Shown here piece after piece: positions 1-8,661 of a stretch of DNA of 64,000 nucleotides. Position 1 is the first letter of the stretch, and each line of letters opens with the position of its first letter. The notes under the pieces were generated by a model that was not told the DNA's origin, did not search any database, and saw only the letters and a program-made list of their open reading frames with translations. Origin of the DNA: Brucella pseudintermedia (GTDB lineage Bacteria > Pseudomonadota > Alphaproteobacteria > Rhizobiales > Rhizobiaceae); assembly GCF_008932435.1 (NCBI RefSeq), contig NZ_WBWE01000001.1, positions 248,001 to 312,000 on the forward strand, given 5' to 3'. A program made the translations under genes and the position numbers.

Positions 1-744
1 ATAGTCGGGAAGAACCGCGATGCCGACGCCCCGCTGCACGGCGCGGCGGATCGACAGAAGATTGTTGACCTGCAATGCCGGGATGCGCGAGCTGCCGTCG
101 GTGCGTCCGGCGATCTCCAGCCAGTTGAGGCCGGTCAGATAGCTCGGCGCCGGTTCACCGAAGGTCACGACGCGGTGCTGGTCGATCTCGTCTATCGAGT
201 TGAGCTTGCCATATTTCGAGACATAACCCGCAGATGCATAGACATGCATATGCACCGTGAACAGGCGGCGCTGGATCAGGTCGGGCTGCTGCGGCTGCCG
301 CAACCGGATGGCGCAATCCGCATGGCGCATTGTCAGGTCCAGTTCCTCATTGTCGAGGATGAGCTGGAGCTGGATATCGGGATAAAGCTCGACGAATTCC
401 TGAATGCGCTCGATCAGCCAGCCGGAACCGAGACCGACGGTCGTCGTGACGCGCAGGCGGCCTGTCGGCTTTTCCTTGCTTTCGGCAAGCTTCGAGCGAA
501 CGTTTTCCAGCTTCATCAGCACATCATGCGCGGTGCGATAGAGCGTTTCGCCTTGCTCGGTCAGGATGAGACCGCGCGCATGACGATGAAACAGCGGGAC
601 GCCGACATCCTGCTCAAGCGCGCTCACCTGACGCGAAATAGCCGATTGCGACAGATGCAATGTCTGGGCCGCGTGGGTGAACGACCCAGCCTCAGCCGCC
701 GCATGAAAAATGCGCAGTTTATCCCAGTCGAGCGGTGCGACCAC
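1..744 (-). CDS. vtlR: LysR-family regulator, VtlR/LsrB type (partial, C-terminus outside window)
   Basis: A LysR-type DNA-binding regulator; the last ~50 residues lie beyond the left window edge. The GTG start at 744 follows a GAGGGG ribosome site. The N-terminus (VVAPLDWDKLRIFHAAAEAG) is a winged helix-turn-helix with the usual LSQSAISRQVSALE recognition helix, followed by an effector-binding domain. It lies 15 bp downstream of trxB on the same strand, so the two are probably co-transcribed. This trxB-LysR pairing is that of Sinorhizobium lsrB and Brucella vtlR, known regulators of envelope, redox and small-RNA genes. The gene name rests on that synteny plus family resemblance. A forward-strand reading frame over the same bases is a shadow. 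Confidence 0.85.
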   Translation of the reverse strand, partial: MVAPLDWDKLRIFHAAAEAGSFTHAAQTLHLSQSAISRQVSALEQDVGVPLFHRHARGLILTEQGETLYRTAHDVLMKLENVRSKLAESKEKPTGRLRVTTTVGLGSGWLIERIQEFVELYPDIQLQLILDNEELDLTMRHADCAIRLRQPQQPDLIQRRLFTVHMHVYASAGYVSKYGKLNSIDEIDQHRVVTFGEPAPSYLTGLNWLEIAGRTDGSSRIPALQVNNLLSIRRAVQRGVGIAVLPDY

Positions 745-759
745 GGTATTCCCCTCTCA

Positions 760-1734
760 TTACTCCGCAGCTTCGTGCAGCGGTTCCTGTGCGGCAAGCC
801 AGCGCTCGGCCTCAAGGGCAGCCATGCAGCCCATGCCGGCAGCAGTCACGGCCTGACGATAAATGTCGTCCGTGACGTCGCCCGCGGCGAAAATGCCCGG
901 AACGTCGGTAGCCGTCGAATCGGGCGCGGTCCATAGATAGCCGTTCGGCTTCTGCTTCAGTTTGCCCTCGAACAAGGAAACCGCAGGCGCATGGCCGATG
1001 GCGACAAAAACGCCATGCGTGTCGAGTTCCTGCGTTTCGCAGGTCACGACATTCTTGAGACGCACGCCGGTGACGGTCGCGCCCATGGGCGGTTTTGCTT
1101 CGGTGCCGAGGATTTCATCGATCACGCTGTTCCAGATAACGGAGACGTTCTGGCGCGAAAGCAGGCGATCCTGCATGATCTTTTCTGCGCGGAAACCGTC
1201 GCGGCGATGCACAACCGTCACGCTCTTGGCAATATGCGAAAGGTAAAGCGCTTCCTCGACAGCGGTATTGCCGCCGCCGACCACGACCACATCCTTGCCG
1301 CGATAGAAGAAGCCGTCACAGGTCGCGCAGGCCGAAACGCCGCCGCCCATGAAGGTCTGCTCGCTGTCGAGGCCAAGCCATTTGGCCTGTGCGCCCGTGG
1401 CGATGATCAGGGCATCGCAGGTATAGACCGTGCCGGAATCGCCTTTCAGGCGGAAAGGACGCACCGTCGTTTCAACCTCGGTGATGATGTCATGGACGAT
1501 TTCAGCGCCGACATTCTGCGCCTGCGTCGCCATCTGGTCCATCATCCACGGTCCCTGCACCGGATCGGCATAGCCCGGATAGTTTTCCACGTCGGTGGTG
1601 ATCATCAGCTGACCGCCCTGCTGCAGCCCGGCGATCACGATGGGCTTCAGCATGGCGCGGGCGGCATAAATCGCCGCAGTATAACCAGCAGGACCCGAGC
1701 CGATGACAATGACTGGCGCATGACGCTGTGACAT
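760..1734 (-). CDS. trxB: Thioredoxin reductase (NADPH)
   Basis: Cytosolic flavoprotein, 324 residues, that passes electrons from NADPH to thioredoxin. It shows the FAD-binding GSGPAG near residue 12, the redox-active CATC pair (C136/C139) followed by DG, an NADPH-binding GGGNTA near residue 153, and a C-terminal FAD motif AAGDV. Length is normal for the family. The ATG at 1734 has GGAGAAAA upstream. It is first in an apparent two-gene unit with the LysR regulator, which ties a redox enzyme to a regulator of the LsrB/VtlR type. Confidence 0.97.
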   Translation of the reverse strand: MSQRHAPVIVIGSGPAGYTAAIYAARAMLKPIVIAGLQQGGQLMITTDVENYPGYADPVQGPWMMDQMATQAQNVGAEIVHDIITEVETTVRPFRLKGDSGTVYTCDALIIATGAQAKWLGLDSEQTFMGGGVSACATCDGFFYRGKDVVVVGGGNTAVEEALYLSHIAKSVTVVHRRDGFRAEKIMQDRLLSRQNVSVIWNSVIDEILGTEAKPPMGATVTGVRLKNVVTCETQELDTHGVFVAIGHAPAVSLFEGKLKQKPNGYLWTAPDSTATDVPGIFAAGDVTDDIYRQAVTAAGMGCMAALEAERWLAAQEPLHEAAE

Positions 1735-2139
1735 GAAGTTTTCTCCGGTCCCGGAGCGCTTCGGCCTGCTCAGGCCTTGTCAGCGCCCCACATGTTGGCT
1801 TTCACGTGCGCCTCGAACCGCTCACAATCCGGCACACACTAAAATCGATTAAAAGCGGCGGGTTCCAGCCCAGCAGAATCGCTTTCGCATCCTGTTCGGC
1901 CAATGCCCCGATATTATGGCCAAGGTAGGTCCGGCCCTCATCGTTTGCAAGGTTCCACAGGGATTTGCTGCGCTTTAGCCACAGCTTGTAACCATTTGAG
2001 CAAAGCCTTTCGCGCCAATACGTTGCGGGTAGATCGATCTCACGCTAAACAAGCTTCATGCAATGAATAATCCGCCAACCCGGAGCCGGCCGCCATTTAC
2101 AAGTCAGTCGCCAATATCTGCGCGCGTTTCGGCCTCATC
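1735..2139. other. Intergenic region between trxB and the TrkH gene
   Basis: About 400 bp without a confident gene. It holds a GGCCTG-CT-CAGGCC hairpin at 1763-1776. On the minus strand, 1802-2044 is open for 80 codons and reads like protein, but has no ATG, GTG or TTG at its upstream end. On the plus strand the TrkH frame is open back to a TAA at 2068, although the first ATG in that frame is at 2140. Confidence 0.6.
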
Positions 2140-3540
2140 ATGGCTGCCGCCATGCTTCTGCCTGCGGCGATCGACCTGCGCGACGGAAGCGACGACTGGC
2201 TCATTTTCGTGCGCTCGGCTGCGGCCACCGGCGCTCTTTCCGCCCTGTTCCTGCTGGCCACGCAAAACCAGACAATGCGCTTCACGCCGCGTCTCGGTTT
2301 TCTGCTGACGGCCTGCCTGTGGCTGACCGCAAGCTTCCTCGGCTCGATCCCGCTCTATTTTTCGCATCTGCCGATCAGCTACGCCACGGCGTTCTTCGAG
2401 GCCATGTCGGGCGTCACGTCCACAGGCGCGACCGCGCTCACCGGGCTCGACAACATGCAGCGCGGCATTCTCTTGTGGCGCTCGATCCTTTGCTGGATCG
2501 GCGGCGTCGGCTTTATCGGCCTCGCCCTTCTGTTGCTGCCATCGCTGCGGGCGGGCGGGCTGGCGCTCTTTCATATGGAAAATTCCGACAAGTCGGAGAA
2601 AATCCTCCCGCGCATGAACCAGATCGCGCTCGGGATCATACTGGCTTATCTCAGCCTGACGGCGGCCTGCATCATCGCCTATTTTGCTGTCGGCATGAGC
2701 GTTTTCGACGCCATCAATCATGGCCTGACGACCGTGGCCACGGCAGGTTTTTCCACGCATGACAGCTCAATCGGCTTCTATGAGGGAAACCGGCTGCTTC
2801 TTGTCGTCTCCACCATCTTCATGGCGCTTTCGGCGCTCCCATTCGTGCTTTACATCAAGGCCTTCATGCCGCGCCGCATGGAATCGCTTGCCGACCCGCA
2901 GGTGAAACTGTTCTTCGCAATCGCCATCGGTTTCAGCTTTGCGCTTGCCGTGGTGCTGCGGCTCGGCTCCGACGTGCCTTTCGGCGACGCGCTGATTTCC
3001 GCCTCGTTCCACTTCGTGTCGGTCATGACCACCACAGGCTATGCCACGGAAGACTATTCGCTGTGGGGACCGCCTGCGATTGGAATTTTCTTCCTCGCCT
3101 CGTTTCTCGGCGGTTGCGCCGGCTCGACGTCGGGCGGCATCAAGATGAACCGCCTCATCATCCTGTGGAGCCTGACGCAAGCCAATCTCGCCCGCCTCAT
3201 CATGCCTCATGCGGTCATCAAGATCCGCTATGGCACCTCGGAAATTTCCGGCGATATCGCGCAGAACGTGCTGCTCTACCTGTTCCTCTATTGTGCGTCG
3301 CTCGTGATCGGCGCGGTGCTGCTCGCCTCACTGGGCCTCGATTTCGTATCGGCCTTCACCGGCGCGCTGACGGCGCTTTCCAATGTCGGCCCCGGTTTTG
3401 GCGACACGATTGGCCCCGTCGGCAACTTTTCCACCATTCACGACCCGGCATTATGGGTGCTTTCATTTCTTATGCTGGTCGGGCGTCTGGAGCTCGTTAC
3501 GGTGTATATCCTGTTCACTCGCGCTTTTTGGGTGCGTTGA
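2140..3540 (+). CDS. TrkH/KtrB-family potassium uptake protein
   Basis: Inner-membrane K+ channel-like subunit of a Trk system, 466 residues from the first in-frame ATG. Four pore-like segments are visible, each around a TTGY- or TSTGAT-type selectivity loop (for example MSGVTSTGATALTG and VMTTTGYATED), plus GGCAGSTSGGIK typical of TrkH. The start is uncertain. The 24 codons before 2140 read in frame as a plausible start of membrane helix 1 (YKSVANICARFGLI), but contain no ATG, GTG or TTG. An ATG at 2063 would join this frame only if one base were added in ATGAATAATCC. The usual N-terminus may therefore be lost, shifted, or started from a rare codon such as ATT 2095. No trkA lies nearby. Confidence 0.9.
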   Translation: MAAAMLLPAAIDLRDGSDDWLIFVRSAAATGALSALFLLATQNQTMRFTPRLGFLLTACLWLTASFLGSIPLYFSHLPISYATAFFEAMSGVTSTGATALTGLDNMQRGILLWRSILCWIGGVGFIGLALLLLPSLRAGGLALFHMENSDKSEKILPRMNQIALGIILAYLSLTAACIIAYFAVGMSVFDAINHGLTTVATAGFSTHDSSIGFYEGNRLLLVVSTIFMALSALPFVLYIKAFMPRRMESLADPQVKLFFAIAIGFSFALAVVLRLGSDVPFGDALISASFHFVSVMTTTGYATEDYSLWGPPAIGIFFLASFLGGCAGSTSGGIKMNRLIILWSLTQANLARLIMPHAVIKIRYGTSEISGDIAQNVLLYLFLYCASLVIGAVLLASLGLDFVSAFTGALTALSNVGPGFGDTIGPVGNFSTIHDPALWVLSFLMLVGRLELVTVYILFTRAFWVR

Positions 3541-3621
3541 CAGGGCGTCAGGCAGTTTACATCCAGCCGCATCATTTGATATGAGCAGGATTAGATTGCG
3601 CCGCGATGGCGACGAATGTTC

Positions 3622-3627
3622 TATAAT
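3622..3627 (+). promoter_or_regulatory. Candidate -10 box for the Lrp-family gene
   Basis: A perfect TATAAT lies 39 bp before the Lrp-family start. A TTGCGC sits 20 bp upstream, longer than ideal spacing, so the -35 element is weak or different. Confidence 0.4.
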
Positions 3628-3665
3628 TACCCCGGAATGAAATTTCCTTGCGCGCGGAGTTACGC

Positions 3666-4136
3666 ATGCCGATCAAGGCCGATCTGGATGAAATCGATTG
3701 GAAAATCCTTCGGGAGCTCCAGAATAACGGGCGCATCACCAATGTCGAGCTGGCCGAGCGCGTCGGCATTTCGGCCCCGCCCTGCCTTCGCCGCGTGCGC
3801 AAGCTGGAAGAAAGCGGCGTCATCCGCGGTTATCGCGCCATTCTGAACGGCAACTCGCTCGGACAGGACCTCGTTGCGTTCTGTTCGGTCGGCCTGCATC
3901 GTCAGGCGGATGCGGACCTCAAGGCTTTTGCGGAGAAAACCAAGCAATGGCCGCTGGTACGCCGCGCCTGGATGGTTTCGGGCGAATCCGACTTCCTGCT
4001 CCATTGCGTTGCGCGCGATCTCAACACGTTCCAGACCTTCGTGATCGAGGAACTGACCGCGGCTCCCAACGTGGATTCCGTGCGTACCGCGCTGACCATT
4101 CGTCCGGTCAAGGACGAACCGCTGATGATCCTCTGA
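3666..4136 (+). CDS. Lrp/AsnC-family transcriptional regulator
   Basis: A 156-residue feast/famine regulator: N-terminal helix-turn-helix (LDEIDWKILRELQNNGR, then NVELAERVGISAPPCLRRV) and a C-terminal RAM effector domain with the GESDFLL core. The ATG at 3666 has GGAG seven bases upstream; a TTG 18 bp earlier is in frame but has no better site. Members bind amino acids and control transport or catabolism; the target here is unknown. An lrp gene also lies close to the lpsB-greA region in Sinorhizobium, so the position is syntenic. It stands alone between trkH and the converging glycosyltransferase gene. Confidence 0.92.
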   Translation: MPIKADLDEIDWKILRELQNNGRITNVELAERVGISAPPCLRRVRKLEESGVIRGYRAILNGNSLGQDLVAFCSVGLHRQADADLKAFAEKTKQWPLVRRAWMVSGESDFLLHCVARDLNTFQTFVIEELTAAPNVDSVRTALTIRPVKDEPLMIL

Positions 4137-4166
4137 TCGTCTGACGGCAGGCCGGGAAGTTTCCGA

Positions 4167-5219
4167 TTATTTCCCGGCGAACACGCGCTCGTAAACACCG
4201 CTGATCGCAGCCGCTTCCTTTTCGAGCGGAAACGTGGCGCGAACATGCCTGAGTGCATTTTCGCCGTCGCGTTCGGCCATTCCCGGATCGGCCAGATAGG
4301 GCTCGATAGCCTTGCGCAGCGCTTCCCCGTCACCAGCCGCAACCGATGTTCCGGTGCCTTCCACGATCATTTCCGCATAAGCGCCCGCATCGCTGGCGAC
4401 CACTGCCGTTTGTGACGCCATGGCTTCCAGCGGCGTCAGCCCGAAACCTTCATTGCGCGAAGGCGCTACATAAAGCGTCAGGCGGCGATACCACACGCGA
4501 ATATCGGGCACTTCACCCAGAATAAGAATGCGATCCTGCAAGCCCGCAGCCGCGATCTTCGCCCTCAGAGCATCCTCGAAAGACTGGTGTTCGGCAGTCG
4601 TGCGCCCGGTAATGATCGCCGTCCAGTCCGGATATTTGGGCAGAAGCGCGACCATCGCGTCGACAAAAAGGTCCGTTCCCTTGGAGGAACGCACGCGACC
4701 GAAGCAGCCGACGGCATATTTTCCCGGCAGGCCGGACGCCGCGAAACTGTCCTCGCCGCCAACCGGCGGATGAAACCGCTGCAAATCCACGCCATGCATG
4801 ATGACATCATGCGGCACTTCAAGAAAGCTTCCCGAACGGCCGCTCGTTGCAATCACCGCATTCATGCGGCGGATCAGCCATTTGGTGAAGGGCTTGTGGT
4901 GGCGCTGCGCAGCGGAAGTAAAGATAAGCCTCAGTTTCATGCGCAGCACATCGCGCATGAAAATACCGGCCAGCATTTCGATATTGCGCCGCGCGTGCCA
5001 GATGCGGAAGGGCTTCGTTCGCGGCTTCGACCAGAAGGACAGCAACGCGCTCCAGCCAAGATGCGGGAGCGTATCGGGCAGGCCCGGCCCCATCGTCGCG
5101 ATGTTCAGCCCCTTTGCGCGCTGCAACGGGATGAGCTGGACGATTGTCGATGTAACCCCGGAGAGGCGGCGCTTGAAATTCGGCGCCACCACCTCGACAT
5201 CCTGAACCGGGACTTTCAT
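4167..5219 (-). CDS. wadC: Family-1-type glycosyltransferase, LPS core mannosyltransferase (WadC/LpsB-like)
   Basis: A 350-residue GT-B glycosyltransferase. The C-terminal half carries the family motifs GCFGRVRSSKGTD and an E-x7-E-type stretch (APSRNEGFGLTPLEAMA) for sugar-nucleotide binding. The substrate is inferred from context: the gene starts 5 bp after greA ends, the same arrangement as Sinorhizobium greA-lpsB, and matches the place of Brucella wadC, a mannosyltransferase acting on the LPS core. It would work at the cytoplasmic face of the inner membrane. The family call is secure; the gene name depends on synteny. Confidence 0.85.
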   Translation of the reverse strand: MKVPVQDVEVVAPNFKRRLSGVTSTIVQLIPLQRAKGLNIATMGPGLPDTLPHLGWSALLSFWSKPRTKPFRIWHARRNIEMLAGIFMRDVLRMKLRLIFTSAAQRHHKPFTKWLIRRMNAVIATSGRSGSFLEVPHDVIMHGVDLQRFHPPVGGEDSFAASGLPGKYAVGCFGRVRSSKGTDLFVDAMVALLPKYPDWTAIITGRTTAEHQSFEDALRAKIAAAGLQDRILILGEVPDIRVWYRRLTLYVAPSRNEGFGLTPLEAMASQTAVVASDAGAYAEMIVEGTGTSVAAGDGEALRKAIEPYLADPGMAERDGENALRHVRATFPLEKEAAAISGVYERVFAGK

Positions 5220-5224
5220 GGAAA

Positions 5225-5698
5225 TCAGACGAACTTCAAGCCGACGATTTCATAGGAGCGCGAGCCGCCCGGCGCGTTGACTTCAATCGTGTCGCCTTCG
5301 CCCTTGCCGATCAGCGCGCGCGCAATCGGCGATGAGATGGAAATCCGGCCCTGCTTCACATCGGCTTCCTGATCGCCGACGATCTGGTAGATTTTCTCTT
5401 CTTCCGTATCTTCGTCGATCATGGTGACGGTCGCGCCGAACTTGATGCGATTACCCGAAAGCTTGGAAACGTCGATGACTTCCGCGCGCGCAACCAGATC
5501 TTCCAGCTCGTTGATACGGCCTTCATTCAGGCTCTGGGCTTCTTTCGCAGCGTGATATTCGGCGTTTTCGGACAGGTCGCCATGCGCACGCGCTTCAGCA
5601 ATTGCCTCAATAATCCGAGGGCGCTCCGATTGCTGGCGCCAGCGCAGCTCTTCCTTGAGCTTTTCAAAACCGCCAGGGGTCATAGGGAACTTTTCCAT
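5225..5698 (-). CDS. greA: Transcription elongation factor GreA
   Basis: A 157-residue secondary-channel factor that rescues backtracked RNA polymerase by stimulating transcript cleavage. The N-terminal coiled coil carries the acidic tip ([20 protein letters not shown], residues ~33-52), followed by the C-terminal FKBP-like domain ([15 protein letters not shown] to [11 protein letters not shown]). Length and start (ATG at 5698, preceded by GAAAGGACTGGGT) are normal. It is transcribed together with the glycosyltransferase gene just downstream. Confidence 0.97.
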   Translation of the reverse strand: MEKFPMTPGGFEKLKEELRWRQQSERPRIIEAIAEARAHGDLSENAEYHAAKEAQSLNEGRINELEDLVARAEVIDVSKLSGNRIKFGATVTMIDEDTEEEKIYQIVGDQEADVKQGRISISSPIARALIGKGEGDTIEVNAPGGSRSYEIVGLKFV

Positions 5699-5835
5699 AC
5701 CCAGTCCTTTCCTTCATCCGGCGCTTCGCCTCTCCCCGAGGCCCTGCACGCACCGGCAGTTTGATTTGCCCGCCTCACCTCGCGCAATGCTTGGATAGTG
5801 CGAGGCGCTTTTCGGAGGCTTCCAACCCCCGAGAC

Positions 5836-5878
5836 ACAAAAAGAAAACGGTCGCCGAAACATCCGTCTCGGAACCGTT
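5836..5878 (-). terminator. Rho-independent terminator downstream of the DUF1176 gene
   Basis: Read on the minus strand, AACGGT and ACCGTT arms (5846-5878) with an inner CCGAGA/TTTCGG pairing are followed by TTTTCTTTTT. It lies about 100 bp after the DUF1176 stop codon and before greA. Confidence 0.7.
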
Positions 5879-5979
5879 CGAATAACCATTCACAGAACTA
5901 TAGCATTTCCATCAATCATTTCACGCGGAAAAATATGTCCCTGTCAACTCTCTGCAAAAGCGGCGCTTTCCCGCGCCGG

Positions 5980-7071
5980 TTATTTCGGGTTGACTGGCCA
6001 GCTCGCCGGCCATTTCTCCGGGCCTCCCGCATAACTGCCATCGCAATCGCCTTTTGAGCGTTCCTGCACCAGCACGAAACGCACCCGGCCCTCGCCGCTG
6101 TCGGTGGCTTTCCAGACATCGTAAATGCCGCAATCACCAAGCCCCCTGCCCTTGAAGAAGGCCGTCAGCGTCAGGGATTTCTGGTTCCAGTCTATGTTCC
6201 ATGCCGTATCGGTCACTGTGGGGCCATCGTCGGAAATGGTAGGCAGGGAGATCGGCACGATCCTGTTTTCATAGCGGCTATAGAAAGCATAGGGCTGATT
6301 ATAGGCGCCCGGCGATCCGCACGGCAGTCCGATGAGATCGAGACCATCGGCAATCCTTGTCTCGAAGCCGCCCGCATTGCGGAACATGCCGGGACTGGTC
6401 CCGCCGCAAACCGCCGTTTCCTCGGAAAAGTCCTTGCGGATTTCAGCCGGTATCTCTTGGACCGTCTCAATCAGCTTGAGTACGGGTGGAGCGGGCGCCG
6501 GCTTGCTGCCCTTGACCTGCAACGCCTCGACGGTTCCATCGCGCGATTGTTGTTCATCCACATAGATCAGCCCGCCGACAAATCCCGAAAGTGAATAGGT
6601 CGAAGTCACTCCGGCCAGTTTCAGCTGCAACTTCTGGCCGTTCTTCATGGCTTCAAGCACCTTGGCAAGATCGCCCGTATAATCGAGCTGATCGTCCTCT
6701 GCCTTCAAGGCCGAGACATCGACGTCAAGCAGCGGCTGGCCGTCGACGGAAATCTCCAGCTTGCCGGTTTTCCGGGATTGATCGACATAGGAAAGCTGCA
6801 GCACCGGCTTCGACCCCAGCTGGCTGCTGCGAAAAATGCCAAGTCCTATACCGGATTCGGGCGCTCCATCGCCTGCGACCGGCGTGAGGGTCAATGTGCA
6901 GTTCTGCGCGAAATCGCACAGGACCTGCGTGTCGCGAACCTTCTTGAAAGCCGCCTGCGATTCTCCGCTGGCCGCAAACAGCATCGCCGTGGCAATCGAC
7001 GCCAAGAAAGCGGTCCCGAAAGCGGCGCCGAAAGCGGCCCCGAAAGTGGATTGACGAGATAAAGAAAGCAT
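5980..7071 (-). CDS. DUF1176-domain exported protein
   Basis: A 363-residue protein of unknown function with an N-terminal signal sequence; the start at 7071 follows a GGGGG stretch, while an in-frame ATG 39 bp upstream is less well placed. The signal peptide contains a repeated FGAAFGAAFGTAF run encoded by three near-identical 12-bp units. The remainder shows the DUF1176 pattern: an early Cys pair (VLCDFAQNCTLTL), then ETAVCGG and late DCGIYDVW/GDCDG segments, probably forming disulfides in the periplasm. It stands alone, divergent from the EamA transporter. Confidence 0.85.
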   Translation of the reverse strand: MLSLSRQSTFGAAFGAAFGTAFLASIATAMLFAASGESQAAFKKVRDTQVLCDFAQNCTLTLTPVAGDGAPESGIGLGIFRSSQLGSKPVLQLSYVDQSRKTGKLEISVDGQPLLDVDVSALKAEDDQLDYTGDLAKVLEAMKNGQKLQLKLAGVTSTYSLSGFVGGLIYVDEQQSRDGTVEALQVKGSKPAPAPPVLKLIETVQEIPAEIRKDFSEETAVCGGTSPGMFRNAGGFETRIADGLDLIGLPCGSPGAYNQPYAFYSRYENRIVPISLPTISDDGPTVTDTAWNIDWNQKSLTLTAFFKGRGLGDCGIYDVWKATDSGEGRVRFVLVQERSKGDCDGSYAGGPEKWPASWPVNPK

Positions 7072-7202
7072 AAAACCCCCGCCGGTATGAATCCCTGAAA
7101 ATCCGGTCATGCATGAATGTCGCAGAATCGGAAGGTCCCTTGCCGCCTGCCCGCAATATTGCCTATAGCATGACGGTTGGAAAAGATCGAACCGAGGTAA
7201 GG

Positions 7203-8099
7203 ATGACGCGCGTACAGGCCAACATGCTGCTGCTTCTGGCGGGCGCCATCTGGGGCATGGGTTTCGTCGCGCAATCGACGGCGATGGCCAGCATCGGGCC
7301 GTTCCTGTTCATCGGCATCCGCTCGGCAATCGCCTCGCTCACCGTCCTGCCATGGGCCGTGGCGGAAGGGCGCCGCGCGAAGATCAGCCTCAGCCACTCG
7401 AACTATCTCTTCTTCATGGTCATCGGCCTGAGCCTCTTCATCGGGCTCGTCCTCCAGCAGATCGGGCTCATCACCACGTCCGTCACCAATGCCGGGTTTC
7501 TGACCGGGCTTTATGTGGTGATGGTGCCGGTGCTCGGCGTCATCCTGTTTCGCACATGGCCGCATCCGGTGGTCTGGCCCAGCGCCGTGGCCTGCCTTGC
7601 AGGCATCTTCCTGCTCTCCGGCGGCACGCTAACCGCGCTCAAGCAGGGCGACCTGCTGGTCATCGGCGGCGCCGTGTTCTGGGCATTGCAGGTGGTGCTG
7701 ATCAGCCGCGCAAACCGCGCCGGACGGCCGATAACACTGAGCTGCGTCCAGTTCGCGACCAGCGCCGTCGCGGGACTTGCCATTGCTTCCATGGTTGAAG
7801 ATTTCAACTGGACCGCCATCACGCTGACCTGGAAGGAAATCCTCTTCACCGGCGTTTTCTCGTCCGGCGTCGCCTTCACCCTGCAAGCCATCGGGCAGCG
7901 CTATACCACCTCCGCGCAGGCCGCGATCTTCCTGGCATCGGAAGCGCTTTTCGCGGCCCTGTTCGGCGCCATCTTCCTCGGCGAACGCGTGACCTTCATC
8001 GGTCTCATCGGCTGCGGACTGATCTTCTCCGCCATGATGGCTGTCGAGCTTGTACCCATGTTCTGGAAACGCAAGCCGGAACTTGCCGCTGCCGAGTGA
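7203..8099 (+). CDS. EamA/DMT-superfamily transporter
   Basis: A 298-residue inner-membrane protein with about ten hydrophobic segments in two EamA repeats (starting LLLLAGAIWGMGFVAQS and VIGGAVFWALQVVLIS). Such proteins export amino acids or other metabolites; the substrate cannot be read from sequence. The ATG at 7203 follows GAGGTAAGG, a good ribosome site, so the 30 upstream in-frame codons are not used. It converges on the DUF486 gene 5 bp away. Confidence 0.9.
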   Translation: MTRVQANMLLLLAGAIWGMGFVAQSTAMASIGPFLFIGIRSAIASLTVLPWAVAEGRRAKISLSHSNYLFFMVIGLSLFIGLVLQQIGLITTSVTNAGFLTGLYVVMVPVLGVILFRTWPHPVVWPSAVACLAGIFLLSGGTLTALKQGDLLVIGGAVFWALQVVLISRANRAGRPITLSCVQFATSAVAGLAIASMVEDFNWTAITLTWKEILFTGVFSSGVAFTLQAIGQRYTTSAQAAIFLASEALFAALFGAIFLGERVTFIGLIGCGLIFSAMMAVELVPMFWKRKPELAAAE

Positions 8100-8104
8100 T
8101 TTCA

Positions 8105-8455
8105 TCAGGCCTTGAAAATCAAGGCCGCCCCGCCCGCAATGAGCGCAAAGCCCAGCAGGTGGTGCCAGGTAAAGGCTTCCTTGAGATAGAAGACCGAGAA
8201 CAGGCTGAAGATCACCAGGGTGATGACTTCCTGAATGGTCTTGAGCTGCGCCGCCGAATAGACCTCATGCCCGATGCGGTTGGCCGGAACCGCCATGCAA
8301 TATTCGATCAGCGCAATGCCCCAGCTGATGAAAATGACGGTGACGAGCGGCGTGCTGGTGAATTTCAGATGCCCGTACCAGGCGAATGTCATGAAAACGT
8401 TGGAACCGATGAGAAGCAGGATCGGCAGGACGCTTGGCGAAATCAGTGCTGACAT
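8105..8455 (-). CDS. DUF486 small DMT-family membrane protein
   Basis: A 116-residue protein with four membrane segments, matching the DUF486 branch of the drug/metabolite transporter superfamily. Recognisable stretches are NVFMTFAWYGHLKF, FISWGIALIEYCMAVPANRIG and the closing FYLKEAFTWHHLLGFALI. The start is put at the ATG 8455 since the preceding 37 in-frame codons are not hydrophobic and lack family resemblance. Its function is unknown. It converges on the EamA gene. Confidence 0.88.
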   Translation of the reverse strand: MSALISPSVLPILLLIGSNVFMTFAWYGHLKFTSTPLVTVIFISWGIALIEYCMAVPANRIGHEVYSAAQLKTIQEVITLVIFSLFSVFYLKEAFTWHHLLGFALIAGGAALIFKA

Positions 8456-8661
8456 GGAAATGACTTCAGGGACCGGGAGGAGTTGTCTGCGGCATGGCCC
8501 GAAAACCGCCGCACGGTGATAAAACAACGGCGGCGATTTGCCAATCCTGCCCCCTGTTGCCCCCATTCCGCCACAGCCCTTAACGCGGGCGCTGACTCTT
8601 CCTTTACGCTTGCAGGCTAATATTCAGGAAACGCCATCGGTCTGGTCTCCTGAAGAAAGGT

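Noticed and set aside
175-936. 253-codon forward frame opposite the LysR gene and trxB
   Set aside because: It runs antisense across two genes with clear family motifs and has no recognisable domain; a high-GC shadow frame.
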